From Methylophilus rhizosphaerae (GTDB taxonomy: Bacteria > Pseudomonadota > Gammaproteobacteria > Burkholderiales > Methylophilaceae): a stretch of 64,000 nt of DNA. Position 1 is the first letter of the stretch. Each line of letters begins with the position of its first letter. The stretch is taken from assembly GCF_900100975.1 (NCBI RefSeq), contig NZ_FNFX01000002.1:496001-560000 (forward strand). The letters run 5' to 3'. A program made the position numbers and the translations under genes. Below the pieces are notes generated by a model. The model saw only the letters and a list, made by a program, of their open reading frames with translations. It ran no database searches and was not told the origin of the DNA. Positions 8,484 to 19,566 of this stretch are shown here, one piece after another.

Positions 8484-9269
8484 ATGAAACACCAAGCAAA
8501 AAAACGGTTTGGACAGAATTTCCTGACCGACCAGGGCATCATCAATAGCCTGATTACAGCCATTCATCCACAAGCTGATGATTTCATGGTGGAAATCGGC
8601 CCAGGCCTGGGCGCCATGACACAGCCCTTGATCACACAGCTGAATCACCTGCATGTGGTCGAAATTGACCGTGACATTATCCAGTGGATGCAGGACTTTT
8701 ACCCGGCAGGAAAACTTACCATTCACAATTCCGATGTCCTGAAGTTTGATTTCACCGGGATAGGTGAACGCATCAGGGTGGTCGGCAATCTGCCCTATAA
8801 CATTTCCAGCCCAATTCTATTCAAGCTGCTGGAAAACACGGCGCAAATCGTTGACATGCACTTTATGCTGCAAAAGGAAGTGGTCGAACGCATGGTGGCG
8901 ACACCGTCCAGCCCGGAATATGGTCGCTTATCCGTCATGCTGCAATACCGTTTGCAAATGGAATACCTGGTGACCGTACCGCCGGAAGCGTTTGACCCGG
9001 CACCCAAAGTGGAATCTGCCTTTGTGCGTTGCGTACCTTACGCCACCCTGCCATATCCAGCCATCGACGAAGCATTGTTCGCCAAAGTCGTCACCGCTGC
9101 ATTTGGCCAGCGCCGCAAAACCTTGCGCAATACGCTCAAAGGGTTACTCGATGATGCAGGATTTTCTGCATTAAATATCGATTCGCAATTGCGCGCAGAG
9201 AATCTGGCGGTGGCTGAATTTGTTGCCATCAGCAACTACCTCGCCACCGCTCAACCCCGCCAAAACTGA
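8484..9269 (+). CDS. rsmA: 16S rRNA dimethyladenosine transferase
   Basis: RsmA (KsgA) dimethylates the two adjacent adenosines near the 3' end of 16S rRNA (A1518/A1519 in E. coli numbering) late in 30S assembly. The 261-residue protein has KKRFGQNFL at the N-terminus, the SAM-binding VEIGPGLGAMT motif, the acidic VVEIDRD motif and the catalytic NLPYNISSP motif. It ends the lptD operon. The next gene, adk, has its own promoter. Confidence 0.96.
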   Translation: MKHQAKKRFGQNFLTDQGIINSLITAIHPQADDFMVEIGPGLGAMTQPLITQLNHLHVVEIDRDIIQWMQDFYPAGKLTIHNSDVLKFDFTGIGERIRVVGNLPYNISSPILFKLLENTAQIVDMHFMLQKEVVERMVATPSSPEYGRLSVMLQYRLQMEYLVTVPPEAFDPAPKVESAFVRCVPYATLPYPAIDEALFAKVVTAAFGQRRKTLRNTLKGLLDDAGFSALNIDSQLRAENLAVAEFVAISNYLATAQPRQN

Positions 9270-9290
9270 CAGCAGAGACCAGGCATCACC

Positions 9291-9989
<699 letters not shown>

Positions 9990-10022
9990 CCGCTGCACCA
10001 TTTCCAGGAAAAGTTTCAGCGC

Positions 10023-10049
10023 AAGCCACACCAGCGGTGTGGCTTTTTT
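10023..10049 (+). terminator. Rho-independent terminator after adk
   Basis: An AAGCCACACC stem, a short loop and GGTGTGGCTT, followed by a run of T, form a textbook intrinsic terminator 34 bases after the adk stop. Confidence 0.92.
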
Positions 10050-10133
10050 ATTTAATCCCGCCCATTCATCCGCCTGCGCTTTTAACCTGCTTCAAGGTAT
10101 AATCTTTATTTTATTTCTCGCATAAATTCAAAC

Positions 10134-12749
10134 ATGCAACAGCAGTATCCATTCAAAGAAGTCGAACAACAGGCACAACAATTCTGGGCGGCCAAACAAA
10201 GTTTCCAGGCCAATCCGGAAAGCCCAAAACCCAAATACTACTGCTTGTCCATGTTTCCGTATCCCAGCGGGAAATTGCATATGGGGCACGTGCGCAATTA
10301 CACCATTGGTGACGTGTTAAGCCGCTACCACCATATGAAAGGTTTTAATGTCCTGCAACCTATGGGTTGGGATGCATTCGGCCTGCCCGCCGAGAATGCT
10401 GCCATCCAGAACAAAGTGCCTCCTGCGCAATGGACCTATGACAATATTGCCTATATGCGCAAGCAATTGCAGTCGCTGGGCTTTGCCATTGACTGGCAGC
10501 GTGAACTGGCCACGTGCCAGCCCGACTATTACAAATGGAACCAGTGGCTGTTCCTGCGCATGCTGGAAAAAGGAATCGCCTATAAAAAAACCCAGGTGGT
10601 CAACTGGGATCCGGTCGACCAGACCGTGCTGGCCAATGAGCAGGTAATCGATGGCCGTGGCTGGCGCACCGGCGCAGTTGTCGAGAAGCGTGAAATTCCT
10701 GGTTATTACCTGAATATCACCGGCTATGCCCAGCAACTGCTGGACGACCTGGACAAACTGCCAGGCTGGCCCGAGCGCGTGAAAACCATGCAGGCCAACT
10801 GGATAGGCAAAAGCGTGGGCGTGCGTTTCGCTTTTACTCATACTATCCAAAACGGCGAAGGCCAACTGATTGACGATGGCAAGCTGTGGGTATTCACCAC
10901 ACGTGCTGACACCATCATGGGTGTCACGTTCTGTGCCGTGGCCGCCGAACATCCGCTGGCCACCCATGCTGCGCAAAGCAATCCTGCCCTGCAAGCCTTT
11001 ATCGACAAATGCAAGCAAGGTTCTGTCATGGAAGCCGATATGGCCACCATGGAAAAAGAAGGCATGGATACTGGCCTCACGGTTGCGCACCCGGTTACCG
11101 GCGAACAAATCCCGGTCTGGATTGGCAACTATGTACTGATGACCTATGGCGAAGGCGCGGTGATGGCCGTGCCTGCCCATGACGAGCGCGACTTTGGCTT
11201 TGCCAAGAAATACCAACTGCCGATCAAACAGGTCATCAGCGTGGTTGATCAAACGTTTGACCTGGACGGCTGGCAAGAATGGTATGGCGACAAAACCAAA
11301 GGTGTATGCATCCACTCCGGCAAATACAATGATCTTGGCTACACCCAAGCCGTAGATGCTGTCGCAGCCGACCTGGCAGAAAAGAGCCTGGGCGGCAAGC
11401 AGACCAACTGGCGCCTGCGCGACTGGGGTATTTCCCGTCAGCGCTACTGGGGCTGCCCTATCCCGATTATTCACTGCGAGAGTTGCGGCAGCGTGCCGGT
11501 GCCTGATGACCAGTTACCGGTCAAGTTACCGGAAGACTGTGTACCGGATGGCGCAGGCAATCCACTGAATAAGCGCCTGGACTTTCTGAATTGCACGTGC
11601 CCAAGTTGCGGCAAACCGGCCAAGCGCGAAACCGACACCATGGATACCTTTGTCGATTCCAGCTGGTACTACGCACGTTATGCATCCGGTTTCAGCGATG
11701 ATGCGATGGTCGATACCCAAACCAATCACTGGATGCCGGTAGACCAATATATTGGCGGCATTGAACATGCCATCCTGCACCTGCTTTACTCGCGCTTCTG
11801 GAGCAAGGTCATGCGCGACCTCGGCCTGGTGAACTACGACGAACCGTTTGCCAACCTGCTGACCCAAGGCATGGTGTTGAACCATATATTCTCGCGCCGC
11901 ACGGCCAAAGGTGGTATTGAATACTTTGCCCCGGAAGAAGTTGAACTGGTTCAGGACGACAACGGCAAGATCACGGGCGCCAAACTGGCCAGCAATGGCT
12001 CAGCGATTGATTACCAGGGCATAGGCACCATGTCCAAATCCAAGCGCAATGGCGTCGATCCGCAATCACTGATAGAGCAATACGGCGCCGATACGGCACG
12101 TTTCTTCATGATGTTTGCCGCCCCGCCGGAACAAACCCTGGAGTGGTCAGATAGCGGTGTGGAGGGTTCGCACCGCTTCCTCAAACGCGTATGGAATTAT
12201 GGTGTCAGCCTGTCAGAGAACAGCCCGGTTGAAATGCCAAATAAATTGACTGGCGAACTGGCCAACCACAGGCGTGAAATTCATACCGTACTGAAACAGG
12301 CCAACAATGACCTGACCAGGTTGCAATTCAATACCGTGGCTTCAGCCTGCATGAAAATACTGAACACACTGGAAAAACTGCAGAAAGAAGCGGAGAAAGA
12401 CTGGCAGGCCGTCGCCTTTGAAGGCTACAGTATTCTGTTGCGCATCCTGTCGCCGATTGCACCGCATATTGCCCATAGCATGTGGCAGAACCTGAAACTG
12501 GGCGCAGATATCCTGTCTGCCAAATGGCCGGAACCTGCCAACTCGGCACTGGTGCAGGATGAAGTAGAATACGTGGTACAGGTGAATGGCAAACTGCGTG
12601 GCAGTATCAGCATTCCCAAAAGTATGGCCAAAGAGCAAATAGAGGCGACAGCCGTCAACCAGGACTTTGTGCAGAAATTCCTCAACGAAGGCAGCGTCAA
12701 AAAAATCATTGTAGTCCCGAACAAACTGATTAATATTGTGGTTGCCTAA
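10134..12749 (+). CDS. leuS: Leucyl-tRNA synthetase
   Basis: Charges tRNA-Leu. The 871-residue class I synthetase has the HIGH signature as [14 protein letters not shown] near 45, a large editing (CP1) domain (about 220-420, containing [12 protein letters not shown]), a CxxC pair around 455 and 490 suggestive of a zinc ribbon, and the KMSKS signature as [10 protein letters not shown] near 635. The C-terminal [12 protein letters not shown] domain is complete. A TATAAT-like -10 lies at about 10098. The downstream lptE and holA are close and probably co-transcribed. Confidence 0.97.
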   Translation: MQQQYPFKEVEQQAQQFWAAKQSFQANPESPKPKYYCLSMFPYPSGKLHMGHVRNYTIGDVLSRYHHMKGFNVLQPMGWDAFGLPAENAAIQNKVPPAQWTYDNIAYMRKQLQSLGFAIDWQRELATCQPDYYKWNQWLFLRMLEKGIAYKKTQVVNWDPVDQTVLANEQVIDGRGWRTGAVVEKREIPGYYLNITGYAQQLLDDLDKLPGWPERVKTMQANWIGKSVGVRFAFTHTIQNGEGQLIDDGKLWVFTTRADTIMGVTFCAVAAEHPLATHAAQSNPALQAFIDKCKQGSVMEADMATMEKEGMDTGLTVAHPVTGEQIPVWIGNYVLMTYGEGAVMAVPAHDERDFGFAKKYQLPIKQVISVVDQTFDLDGWQEWYGDKTKGVCIHSGKYNDLGYTQAVDAVAADLAEKSLGGKQTNWRLRDWGISRQRYWGCPIPIIHCESCGSVPVPDDQLPVKLPEDCVPDGAGNPLNKRLDFLNCTCPSCGKPAKRETDTMDTFVDSSWYYARYASGFSDDAMVDTQTNHWMPVDQYIGGIEHAILHLLYSRFWSKVMRDLGLVNYDEPFANLLTQGMVLNHIFSRRTAKGGIEYFAPEEVELVQDDNGKITGAKLASNGSAIDYQGIGTMSKSKRNGVDPQSLIEQYGADTARFFMMFAAPPEQTLEWSDSGVEGSHRFLKRVWNYGVSLSENSPVEMPNKLTGELANHRREIHTVLKQANNDLTRLQFNTVASACMKILNTLEKLQKEAEKDWQAVAFEGYSILLRILSPIAPHIAHSMWQNLKLGADILSAKWPEPANSALVQDEVEYVVQVNGKLRGSISIPKSMAKEQIEATAVNQDFVQKFLNEGSVKKIIVVPNKLINIVVA

Positions 12750-12764
12750 CGCAAGGAGCACATA

Positions 12765-13280
12765 TTGTTGCAGAGACTCAACACTGGCTGGATGAAAAAT
12801 CTGGGTTACCTGCTCAGCGTGCTGACGTTGTCAGTCATGCTGTATGGTTGTGGCTTTCACCTGCGCCAACCTGCGCCGATTGTCTTTAAAACAGTTCACA
12901 TTACGGGCAATACCGTGATCAACAAACCATTGAGTAAAATGTTGACAGAGCAAGGCATCAAGATTGTGACCAGCGCAGAGGATGCCGAACTGCAACTGGA
13001 TCTGATGAAAGAGGAAAACGAACAGCGCATCCTGTCCCTGAGCGGAACCGGTGTGGTGCGGGAATATGAGGTGTTCTACCGCGTGCAATACCGTACCAGA
13101 GCTGCCGGCGAGGCAACCTGGACCTTACCGCTGGTCATGGAAAGCCGTCGCGACTATACCTATAATGACGCCAACCTGCTTGCTAAACAGGGAGAGCAAC
13201 AGTCATTAATAGAAACCATGCACACAGAAGTCATGAATGGCATCCTGCGCCGTGTGTCCGCACTCAAAAAAGCCCAGTAA
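12765..13280 (+). CDS. lptE: LPS-assembly lipoprotein LptE
   Basis: LptE is the outer-membrane lipoprotein that plugs the LptD barrel. The 171-residue product has a hydrophobic signal ending in a lipobox (VMLYGC, lipidation at the Cys near 29) followed by GFHLRQ, the usual start of mature LptE. A TTG start at 12765 is preferred: AAGGAGC lies 7 bases upstream, whereas the internal ATG (codon 10) has no ribosome-binding site. It sits between leuS and holA, the conserved context of this gene, which supports the call although sequence conservation in the family is low. Confidence 0.9.
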   Translation: MLQRLNTGWMKNLGYLLSVLTLSVMLYGCGFHLRQPAPIVFKTVHITGNTVINKPLSKMLTEQGIKIVTSAEDAELQLDLMKEENEQRILSLSGTGVVREYEVFYRVQYRTRAAGEATWTLPLVMESRRDYTYNDANLLAKQGEQQSLIETMHTEVMNGILRRVSALKKAQ

Positions 13281-13282
13281 CC

Positions 13283-14326
13283 ATGCGTATTCAGGCGGCG
13301 CAACTGGCACAGCACCTGCCACCCGGGCAACACCTGTTTGTACTGGCGGGGGATGAACCACTTTCCATCACGGAAGCCATAGACCAGATACGGGCAGCTG
13401 CGCGCCAGCATGGCGCGCAGGAGCGTGCCAGCTTTACCGTAGAACGCTATTTCAACTGGGGACAAATCAGCCAGTTCCTGCAAAGTTTCTCCCTGTTTGC
13501 CGAGCAACGCATCCTTGAAATCAGTCTCCCGACCGGCAAACCGGGGGTGGAAGGCGCCAAAGCCTTGCAGCAACTGGCCGAGCTGCCGGCCGCCGATACA
13601 ACTATTATCATTTCCCTGCCCGCACCCGACCGTGACATGACTAACAGCGCATGGTTTGAAGCCTTGTCACAGCACGGTGTATTACTGATCCTCAACCAGG
13701 TGCCACTGCCGCAATTGCCGGCATGGATAGGCCAGCGGCTGGGCTTGCAGCAACAGACGGCAGACGAAGCCGCGCGCCGGTTTATTGCCGAGCAGGTGGA
13801 AGGCAATCTACTGGCTGCCCATCAGGAAATCCAGAAACTGGGCTTGCTATATCCTCCTGGCCCGTTGTCTGAAGAAGCCATCCGCCAATGTGTGTTGAAC
13901 GTCGCACGCTTCGATGTTTCACAACTGGGTGCCGCCATGCTGCAAGGCGACCCCACCCGCACCCTGCGCATCATCGAAGGCTTGCGCGAGGAAGGCGAAA
14001 CCGCAGTGGCCGTCATGAATCCGCTGGTGTGGTTATTCCGCCCACTGTTACAGGTCCGTCTGGCCATGCAAAACGGCCAGCCCATACAAAGTGCGCTGAC
14101 GCAAGCCAGGCTATTTGGTGACCGCCAGCAACTGGTAAAACGTGCCGTGGAATTTTTACCGCAAAAACATATCGAAGCAGCACTGCAGAAACTGTCAGAC
14201 ATAGACCGCATGGCCAAGGGTGTAGGCGATGGTGATGCCTGGCTGGAACTGTCACGGCTGTGCACGGGCATTGCCCGTATGGCCGCCAGTAAATCTGCCA
14301 GAACAGCGGGTGCAAGGGCGCGTTAA
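13283..14326 (+). CDS. holA: DNA polymerase III subunit delta
   Basis: HolA opens the sliding clamp as part of the clamp-loader complex. The 347-residue protein shows the family pattern: HLFVLAGDEPLSITEAID at the N-terminus, then FSLFAEQRILEISLPTGKPG, a GNLLAAHQEIQKLGLLYPPG middle segment and a helical C-terminal collar domain. It starts two bases after lptE ends. Confidence 0.93.
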   Translation: MRIQAAQLAQHLPPGQHLFVLAGDEPLSITEAIDQIRAAARQHGAQERASFTVERYFNWGQISQFLQSFSLFAEQRILEISLPTGKPGVEGAKALQQLAELPAADTTIIISLPAPDRDMTNSAWFEALSQHGVLLILNQVPLPQLPAWIGQRLGLQQQTADEAARRFIAEQVEGNLLAAHQEIQKLGLLYPPGPLSEEAIRQCVLNVARFDVSQLGAAMLQGDPTRTLRIIEGLREEGETAVAVMNPLVWLFRPLLQVRLAMQNGQPIQSALTQARLFGDRQQLVKRAVEFLPQKHIEAALQKLSDIDRMAKGVGDGDAWLELSRLCTGIARMAASKSARTAGARAR

Positions 14327-14365
14327 GATTTGGGCTGAATCGGGTTTAGGATAGAATAAGAAGCT

Positions 14366-15622
14366 ATGGATATTCAACACTACATGAAACAACTGGGCGA
14401 GCAGGCACGTGCCGCTTCCCGTTTGATGGCAAAAGCCGATACCAATACCAAGAACCAGGCCTTGCGCAATATTGCCGTCCTGATCCGCCAGCATGAAAAA
14501 GCCCTGCTCGCCGCCAACCGGCAAGACCTGGATGCGGCCAAAGCCAGCGGCATGGAAGCCGCCATGCTGGACCGCCTGACGCTGAGCGAAAAATCTGTTG
14601 CCACTATGGCGGAAGGCCTGGAGCAGATCGCCAGCCTGCCAGACCCTATCGGCGAAATGAGCAACTTCAAATACCGTCCTTCCGGCATCCAGATCGGCCA
14701 GATGCGTGTACCACTGGGCGTAATCGGCATTATTTACGAAGCCCGTCCTAATGTGACGGTGGATGCGGCCGGCTTATGCATCAAATCCGGTAACGCCTGC
14801 ATTCTGCGTGGTGGCTCCGAGGCCATCCACTGCAACCAGGCGTTGGCAAAACTCGTGCACCAGGGTTTGCAACAGGCAGGCCTGCCACAGGCGGCGGTGC
14901 TGGTAGTTGAGACTACAGACCGTGCCGCGGTAGGTGAACTCATCACCATGAAACAGTATGTCGATGTCATTGTGCCACGCGGCGGCAAAGGCCTGATCGA
15001 GCGCATCAGCAACGACGCACGTATTCCAGTGATCAAGCACCTGGACGGCAACTGCCATGTCTATGTCGATGATGACGCCGACCTGGTCAAAGCTTTGCGT
15101 ATTCTCGAAAATGCCAAAACTCAGCGCCTGGGTACCTGTAATACGGCAGAATCCTTGCTGGTCGCGCGCAGCATTGCCAAAATAGCCCTGCCTAAACTGG
15201 TCGAGATGCTGATCAGCAAAGGCGTGGAAATCCGCGGCTGCGAAGAAACACGCGCGATCGTGCCACAAGCCAAAGCCGCCACTGAAGAAGACTACTATAC
15301 CGAATACCTGGATGCGATCATCTCTTGCAAGGTGGTCAGTGGCGTGGATGAAGCGATTGAACATATCAACAAGTATTCCAGCCAGCACACTGAAGCGATT
15401 GTGACTGAAAACTACACCAAGGCACGCCAGTTCCTGCGCGAAGTAGATTCCAGCAGCGTCATGGTCAACGCTTCTACCCGCTTTGCCGATGGCTTTGAAT
15501 ACGGCTTTGGTGCAGAGATCGGTATTTCTACCGACAAACTGCATGCACGTGGCCCGGTAGGCCTGGATGGGCTGACATCATTGAAATATATCGTCTTGGG
15601 CGATGGCCACGTTAGAGCCTAA
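14366..15622 (+). CDS. proA: Gamma-glutamyl phosphate reductase
   Basis: Reduces gamma-glutamyl phosphate to glutamate semialdehyde in proline synthesis, using NADPH. The 418-residue aldehyde-dehydrogenase-fold protein shows [18 protein letters not shown], the cofactor-region [12 protein letters not shown], the catalytic Cys in [11 protein letters not shown] and the C-terminal [10 protein letters not shown]-like segment ([19 protein letters not shown]). A TTGGGC / TAGAAT pair with 16-base spacing lies directly before the ATG. If it is used, the leader would be only a few bases. Otherwise proA is read from the leuS-holA operon. Confidence 0.96.
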   Translation: MDIQHYMKQLGEQARAASRLMAKADTNTKNQALRNIAVLIRQHEKALLAANRQDLDAAKASGMEAAMLDRLTLSEKSVATMAEGLEQIASLPDPIGEMSNFKYRPSGIQIGQMRVPLGVIGIIYEARPNVTVDAAGLCIKSGNACILRGGSEAIHCNQALAKLVHQGLQQAGLPQAAVLVVETTDRAAVGELITMKQYVDVIVPRGGKGLIERISNDARIPVIKHLDGNCHVYVDDDADLVKALRILENAKTQRLGTCNTAESLLVARSIAKIALPKLVEMLISKGVEIRGCEETRAIVPQAKAATEEDYYTEYLDAIISCKVVSGVDEAIEHINKYSSQHTEAIVTENYTKARQFLREVDSSSVMVNASTRFADGFEYGFGAEIGISTDKLHARGPVGLDGLTSLKYIVLGDGHVRA

Positions 15623-15705
15623 CGCCTGCACCAGGTGCTTCACAGCGTTGCGCGTTTTTTAGCTTCGGCATCCCCGGAAGATTAACGTGCACTGAAACCT
15701 GGTTT

Positions 15706-15742
15706 TCGGAATCCTCATGTACTGACATATACACTGAGGTTT
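15706..15742. repeat. Degenerate copy of the dispersed repeat seen near nrdA
   Basis: This core (TCGGAATCCTCATGTACT followed by an imperfect reverse partner and GAGGTTT) resembles the reverse complement of 29083-29118. It lies in the 205-bp proA-nadD gap, which otherwise shows no gene. Similarity is judged by eye, and outside the core the two copies diverge. Confidence 0.5.
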
Positions 15743-15827
15743 ATGCGTGCCGTGCACTCGGTGCTGGCTCTCGGGAAATGCAACTTCTTAACTGACGCGA
15801 TGCGCCGAAAGAATCACTAAGACGACG

Positions 15828-16478
15828 ATGGAAATCATAGGCATATTCGGCGGCACCTTTAATCCCATCCACAATGGCCATCTGGTGCTGGCGCAAACCG
15901 TGCTGGATACCATGCACTGCGCCCAGATCCGCTTTATTCCCGCAGCCCTGCCACCCCACAAAACCACGCCGGCCGTCACGGCAACGCATCGTGCCAATAT
16001 GGTACAACTCGCCATCCGTGGCCATCAGCAATTCGTGCTGGATACCTGCGAGCTGGATCGCCCGGGCCCATCTTATACAATAGAAACGCTGCGCCTGTTA
16101 CGGCACCAATTGCCGGATCAGTCACTCTGTTTAATCATGGGCCAGGACAGTTACCAGCAACTGCCCACCTGGTATCGCTGGCTGGAGTTACCGGATTATT
16201 GCCATCTGCTGGTGGTACACCGCGCAGACCGTGAACCAGGATTGTCTTTGCACGCACAACATAGGGCCAAACTGGTGGATATCACCGACGCACCACATGC
16301 ATTTGCCACTCAAGCGCATGGTTTAATCAGCTACCTGCCAGTGGCCCCCCCGGCGATTTCGTCTACGCATATCCGTGAGCAACTGCAGCAGGACAGTCAC
16401 GATGCAGGGGCCGACATCCCGCAACAGGTATTGCAATACATCCGGCAGAATCACCTGTACCAAACCCAGGCTGGTTAG
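15828..16478 (+). CDS. nadD: Nicotinate-nucleotide adenylyltransferase
   Basis: Adds AMP to nicotinate mononucleotide in NAD synthesis. The 216-residue protein has the nucleotidyltransferase signature GIFGGTFNPIHNGHL at its start and the C-terminal ISSTHIREQL motif. In many proteobacteria nadD is followed by rsfS and rlmH. Here a convergent hemerythrin gene follows at 73 bases, so that linkage is broken. It is separated from proA by 205 bp that include a repeat-like element. Confidence 0.94.
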   Translation: MEIIGIFGGTFNPIHNGHLVLAQTVLDTMHCAQIRFIPAALPPHKTTPAVTATHRANMVQLAIRGHQQFVLDTCELDRPGPSYTIETLRLLRHQLPDQSLCLIMGQDSYQQLPTWYRWLELPDYCHLLVVHRADREPGLSLHAQHRAKLVDITDAPHAFATQAHGLISYLPVAPPAISSTHIREQLQQDSHDAGADIPQQVLQYIRQNHLYQTQAG

Positions 16479-16550
16479 ACTATTCAGCCCCGGCCAAAGA
16501 CAAAGGCCCAGGGGACACCAAGCCCGTGAGCCTTGCCACACACTTACCCC

Positions 16551-17120
16551 CTAATGACTGGATGGCATCCCCATCAAGCTTCTCAATTGCCGTGGGTTAA
16601 TCTCGCCATTTTTATCACAGAGCTGGCCCATTAACGCCTGTTTGCGCGCGCTGAACTCAACTGCCAGTTCACGCAGGTCCAGTGTCCTGGCTTCCCTGAC
16701 TTCAGGAAACATCTCCGTTTCCTCTTCCTGGATATGGTGATTGATATACTCACCCAGCACAGTGACCTTGGCGTCATACATGGGATCCTGTGGGTCCATA
16801 CTCTGGATCTGCGCAATCAATGTCTTGGCACTCTCATGTTCAACCACCGCCTCATTCAGCATATCTTCATCATGCGTGGCCTCACGTGCGCCAGGATAAA
16901 AAATCTCCTCTTCCGCCAGGGTGTGCGAGAGCAACTCGGCACAGATTTTATTGGCAATCTGTACCTTGCCCTGGATATCTTCTTTTTTAGCCAGCTTGCC
17001 AAACTGGGTAAACATTTTCTTCACTGCAGCATGATCATTCTTTAGCAGTACGATGACATCGTGTTTGACCACCGGTGCTGCCGTATGCCTGCTTGATTGC
17101 AAATTGGATGCTGTTCGCAT
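16551..17120 (-). CDS. Hemerythrin HHE-domain protein
   Basis: A 189-residue helical protein with the di-iron hemerythrin pattern: LLKNDHAAVKKMF (first His), LLSHTLAEEEIFYP, VVEHESAKTLI and YINHHIQEEETEMFP, giving the expected His and Glu ligands of a four-helix bundle. No signal peptide or membrane segment is seen, so it is cytoplasmic. Relatives bind oxygen or iron, or act in oxidative or nitrosative stress, and the substrate here cannot be told. It appears to be a single-gene unit, with an unremarkable 188-bp upstream gap. Confidence 0.88.
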   Translation of the reverse strand: MRTASNLQSSRHTAAPVVKHDVIVLLKNDHAAVKKMFTQFGKLAKKEDIQGKVQIANKICAELLSHTLAEEEIFYPGAREATHDEDMLNEAVVEHESAKTLIAQIQSMDPQDPMYDAKVTVLGEYINHHIQEEETEMFPEVREARTLDLRELAVEFSARKQALMGQLCDKNGEINPRQLRSLMGMPSSH

Positions 17121-17308
17121 GGGTTTCTCCTCATTCCATTACTCTGAACATTCAGCAATTTCAAAAACAAATTGCCTTGCCTGAATCAGGTTCCATCATG
17201 CGGATTTACGTCTGACGGCACCATGCCTGCCGGTCTGAATTTACTGTAGGAAAAATCGCACTCCCATACAACGCGAGAGAGACTTGAATATAAGTGATGA
17301 CTTGTCAG

Positions 17309-17755
17309 CTATCGGAGCCGCACCAAAAACTGGTCCAGCTGTTTGGCAAACGCGTGACGGTCTGAGGATTGCAGGGCGCTGGGGCCTTGCGTTTCCACCC
17401 CGCTGGCACGCAGTGACTCCATAAAGTCACGCATCGCCAGTCGTTCGCGGATATTCTCTACCGAGTAAAATTCCCCGCGTGGATTCAGGGCGTGGCCACC
17501 CTTTTCGATCACTTGTGCCGCCAGCGGAATATCGGCAGTAATCACCAGATCACCCGCTGCCAGCGCAGCGACAATGACGTTATCTGCCACATCAAACCCT
17601 TTGGCCACTTGCATCGCCTTCAAATAAGGCGATGGCGGCACATATAGCAATTTATTGGCGACAAACGTGGCAAGGATATGAGTGCGCTCTGCAGCCCGGA
17701 ACAGGATTTCCTTAATCACGACCGGACACGCATCGGCATCCACCCAGATCTGCAT
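17309..17755 (-). CDS. yaiI: YaiI/YqxD (UPF0178) family protein
   Basis: A 148-residue protein of the UPF0178 family, recognisable from the N-terminal [13 protein letters not shown] motif, the central [10 protein letters not shown](A) and the [12 protein letters not shown] segment. The acidic cluster resembles the metal site of PIN-like nucleases, but no biochemical role is established. The start overlaps the stop of the upstream helicase gene by one base (TAATG), so the two are coupled. Confidence 0.92.
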   Translation of the reverse strand: MQIWVDADACPVVIKEILFRAAERTHILATFVANKLLYVPPSPYLKAMQVAKGFDVADNVIVAALAAGDLVITADIPLAAQVIEKGGHALNPRGEFYSVENIRERLAMRDFMESLRASGVETQGPSALQSSDRHAFAKQLDQFLVRLR

Positions 17756-19329
17756 TAGTGCGCTTTCGGCGTTGGCCTGGCGGTAAATAATGCGCCTTGC
17801 GGTTTGCTGGCACCGGCTTTGTGAGAAGGCCTGCTCGCTGGCTGCTGATTACTGCCACGCGCATGATTGTCACTATGCCGGGGCGACTGGCCAGGGCGAC
17901 CCGCCGCCTGATTGCCATTGCGCTGATGCTGCTGGTTCTGCCCTGGCTGGCTGGGATGACTACCCGAATGATTCTGGTTGGGCTGGCCTTGTGCAGCACG
18001 TTGAGCTTGTTGCGGCTGGCGGGCCTGTGGTTGGTGTGATTTTGCCTGAGCCGTGTTCGCTTGTGCCCGGTTTTGCGCTGGCTTGGCCGGCTGTTTCTGG
18101 CGCGCCTGCGCCTGGCCGTGCCCATTCTGCCCACGTGGTGGCCTATCTGGCTCTTCGCTGTTTTTTTCCGGTGCCACAAATCCTTCTACCGGCAGTTTGG
18201 GGATCTCACGTTTAATCAGCTTCTCAATGTCTTTCAACAACTTGAGTTCTTCCCTATCCACCAGCGAAATCGCCGCACCGCTGGCACCGGCACGGCCAGT
18301 ACGGCCTATGCGGTGCACATAATCTTCGGGCACGTTAGGTAATTCAAAATTCACCACTTGCGGCAACTGGTCGATATCCAGCCCGCGTGCGGCGATATCC
18401 GTCGCCACCAGCACCGGAATAGTGCCAGCTTTAAATTGTGCCAAGGCCGCTGTACGTGCATTCTGGCTCTTGTTGCCATGAATCGCCATCGCCGGAATGC
18501 CGTCTTTCACCAGCTTTTCCGCCAGGCGGTTGGCGCCATGTTTGGTGCGCGTGAAAATCAGTACCTGCTTCCAGTCGTTCTGCCTGATCAGGTAACTGAT
18601 CATGTCGCGTTTATGCGCCTGCGGCACCATATGCACACTTTGTTCGATCAGCGCATTCGACGTATTGCGACGTGCAACTTCCACCAGGTCAGGGGTGTTA
18701 AGCAGGTTATCCGCCAATCGCTTAATCTCATCAGAGAACGTCGCCGAAAACAGCAGGTTCTGGCGTTTTTTAGGCAGCAAGGCCAATACTTTTTTGATGT
18801 CATGGATAAAGCCCATATCCAGCATACGGTCGGCTTCATCCAGCACCAGGATTTCAATAGCAGATAAATCCAGTGCTTTCTGGTTGGATAAATCCAGCAA
18901 ACGGCCAGGTGTTGCCACCAAGATATCCACTGGTTTTTTCAGTCGGGTGATTTGCGGATTAATGTTCACGCCACCAAATACCACCATGCTTTTCAATGGC
19001 AGGTATTTGCCGTAAGTGGTGACTGACTCACTAATCTGCGCCGCCAGTTCGCGCGTGGGCGAAAGAATCAGGCAGCGCGGTTTGCCGGCAGGCGTATTTA
19101 AAGGGTTTTCAGATAATCGGTGCAGAATCGGCAAAGTGAAGCCAGCGGTTTTACCAGTACCGGTTTGCGCACCCGCCATTAAATCGCCACCGCGTAATAC
19201 GTAGGGAATTGCCTGCGCCTGGATAGGCGTCGGTGAAGTGTAGCCGGCATCGGCAATCGCGCGCTGCACAGGCGCGCATAAATTCAAATCAGCAAACGTG
19301 ATGTTTGCGGGGGTATTTTCTTGTGACAA
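17755..19329 (-). CDS. rhlE: RhlE-like DEAD-box RNA helicase
   Basis: ATP-dependent RNA helicase, 524 residues. The core (1-375) has all motifs: the Q motif near TPIQAQAIP, Walker [21 protein letters not shown] (VLDEADRML), SAT, and [10 protein letters not shown]. After about residue 385 comes a ~130-residue low-complexity tail rich in Gln, Asn, Ala, Pro, His and Arg, likely disordered and RNA-binding. Such basic tails are common in RhlE/CsdA-type helicases acting in ribosome assembly or cold adaptation. The gene has a 237-bp upstream gap facing the YcaO gene and is coupled to yaiI. Confidence 0.9.
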   Translation of the reverse strand: MSQENTPANITFADLNLCAPVQRAIADAGYTSPTPIQAQAIPYVLRGGDLMAGAQTGTGKTAGFTLPILHRLSENPLNTPAGKPRCLILSPTRELAAQISESVTTYGKYLPLKSMVVFGGVNINPQITRLKKPVDILVATPGRLLDLSNQKALDLSAIEILVLDEADRMLDMGFIHDIKKVLALLPKKRQNLLFSATFSDEIKRLADNLLNTPDLVEVARRNTSNALIEQSVHMVPQAHKRDMISYLIRQNDWKQVLIFTRTKHGANRLAEKLVKDGIPAMAIHGNKSQNARTAALAQFKAGTIPVLVATDIAARGLDIDQLPQVVNFELPNVPEDYVHRIGRTGRAGASGAAISLVDREELKLLKDIEKLIKREIPKLPVEGFVAPEKNSEEPDRPPRGQNGHGQAQARQKQPAKPAQNRAQANTAQAKSHQPQARQPQQAQRAAQGQPNQNHSGSHPSQPGQNQQHQRNGNQAAGRPGQSPRHSDNHARGSNQQPASRPSHKAGASKPQGALFTARPTPKAH

Positions 19330-19566
19330 GGTTATTCAACTTATAGAAAGTGCATGGCTCATGAAAAATATAGCCATACAGCAAATTAACAGGCGTTGGT
19401 CTGTTGCACGTGGCAACACCAATCTGGACAAACGGGAATACTACTTTTATGTGTGTGACAAAGCCGCTACGTTGATTGGTCGTACGCAGGGTGCTGGCAT
19501 TATACGCGCTAATTGCCAAACACCTAATCTATTGAATAGATTTAGGATTTTTCAAACTAAAATAGT

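Noticed and set aside
10317-11474. 385-codon open frame antisense to leuS
   Set aside because: leuS is certain. Long antisense frames arise from codon bias, and the frame has no plausible start signal or domain.
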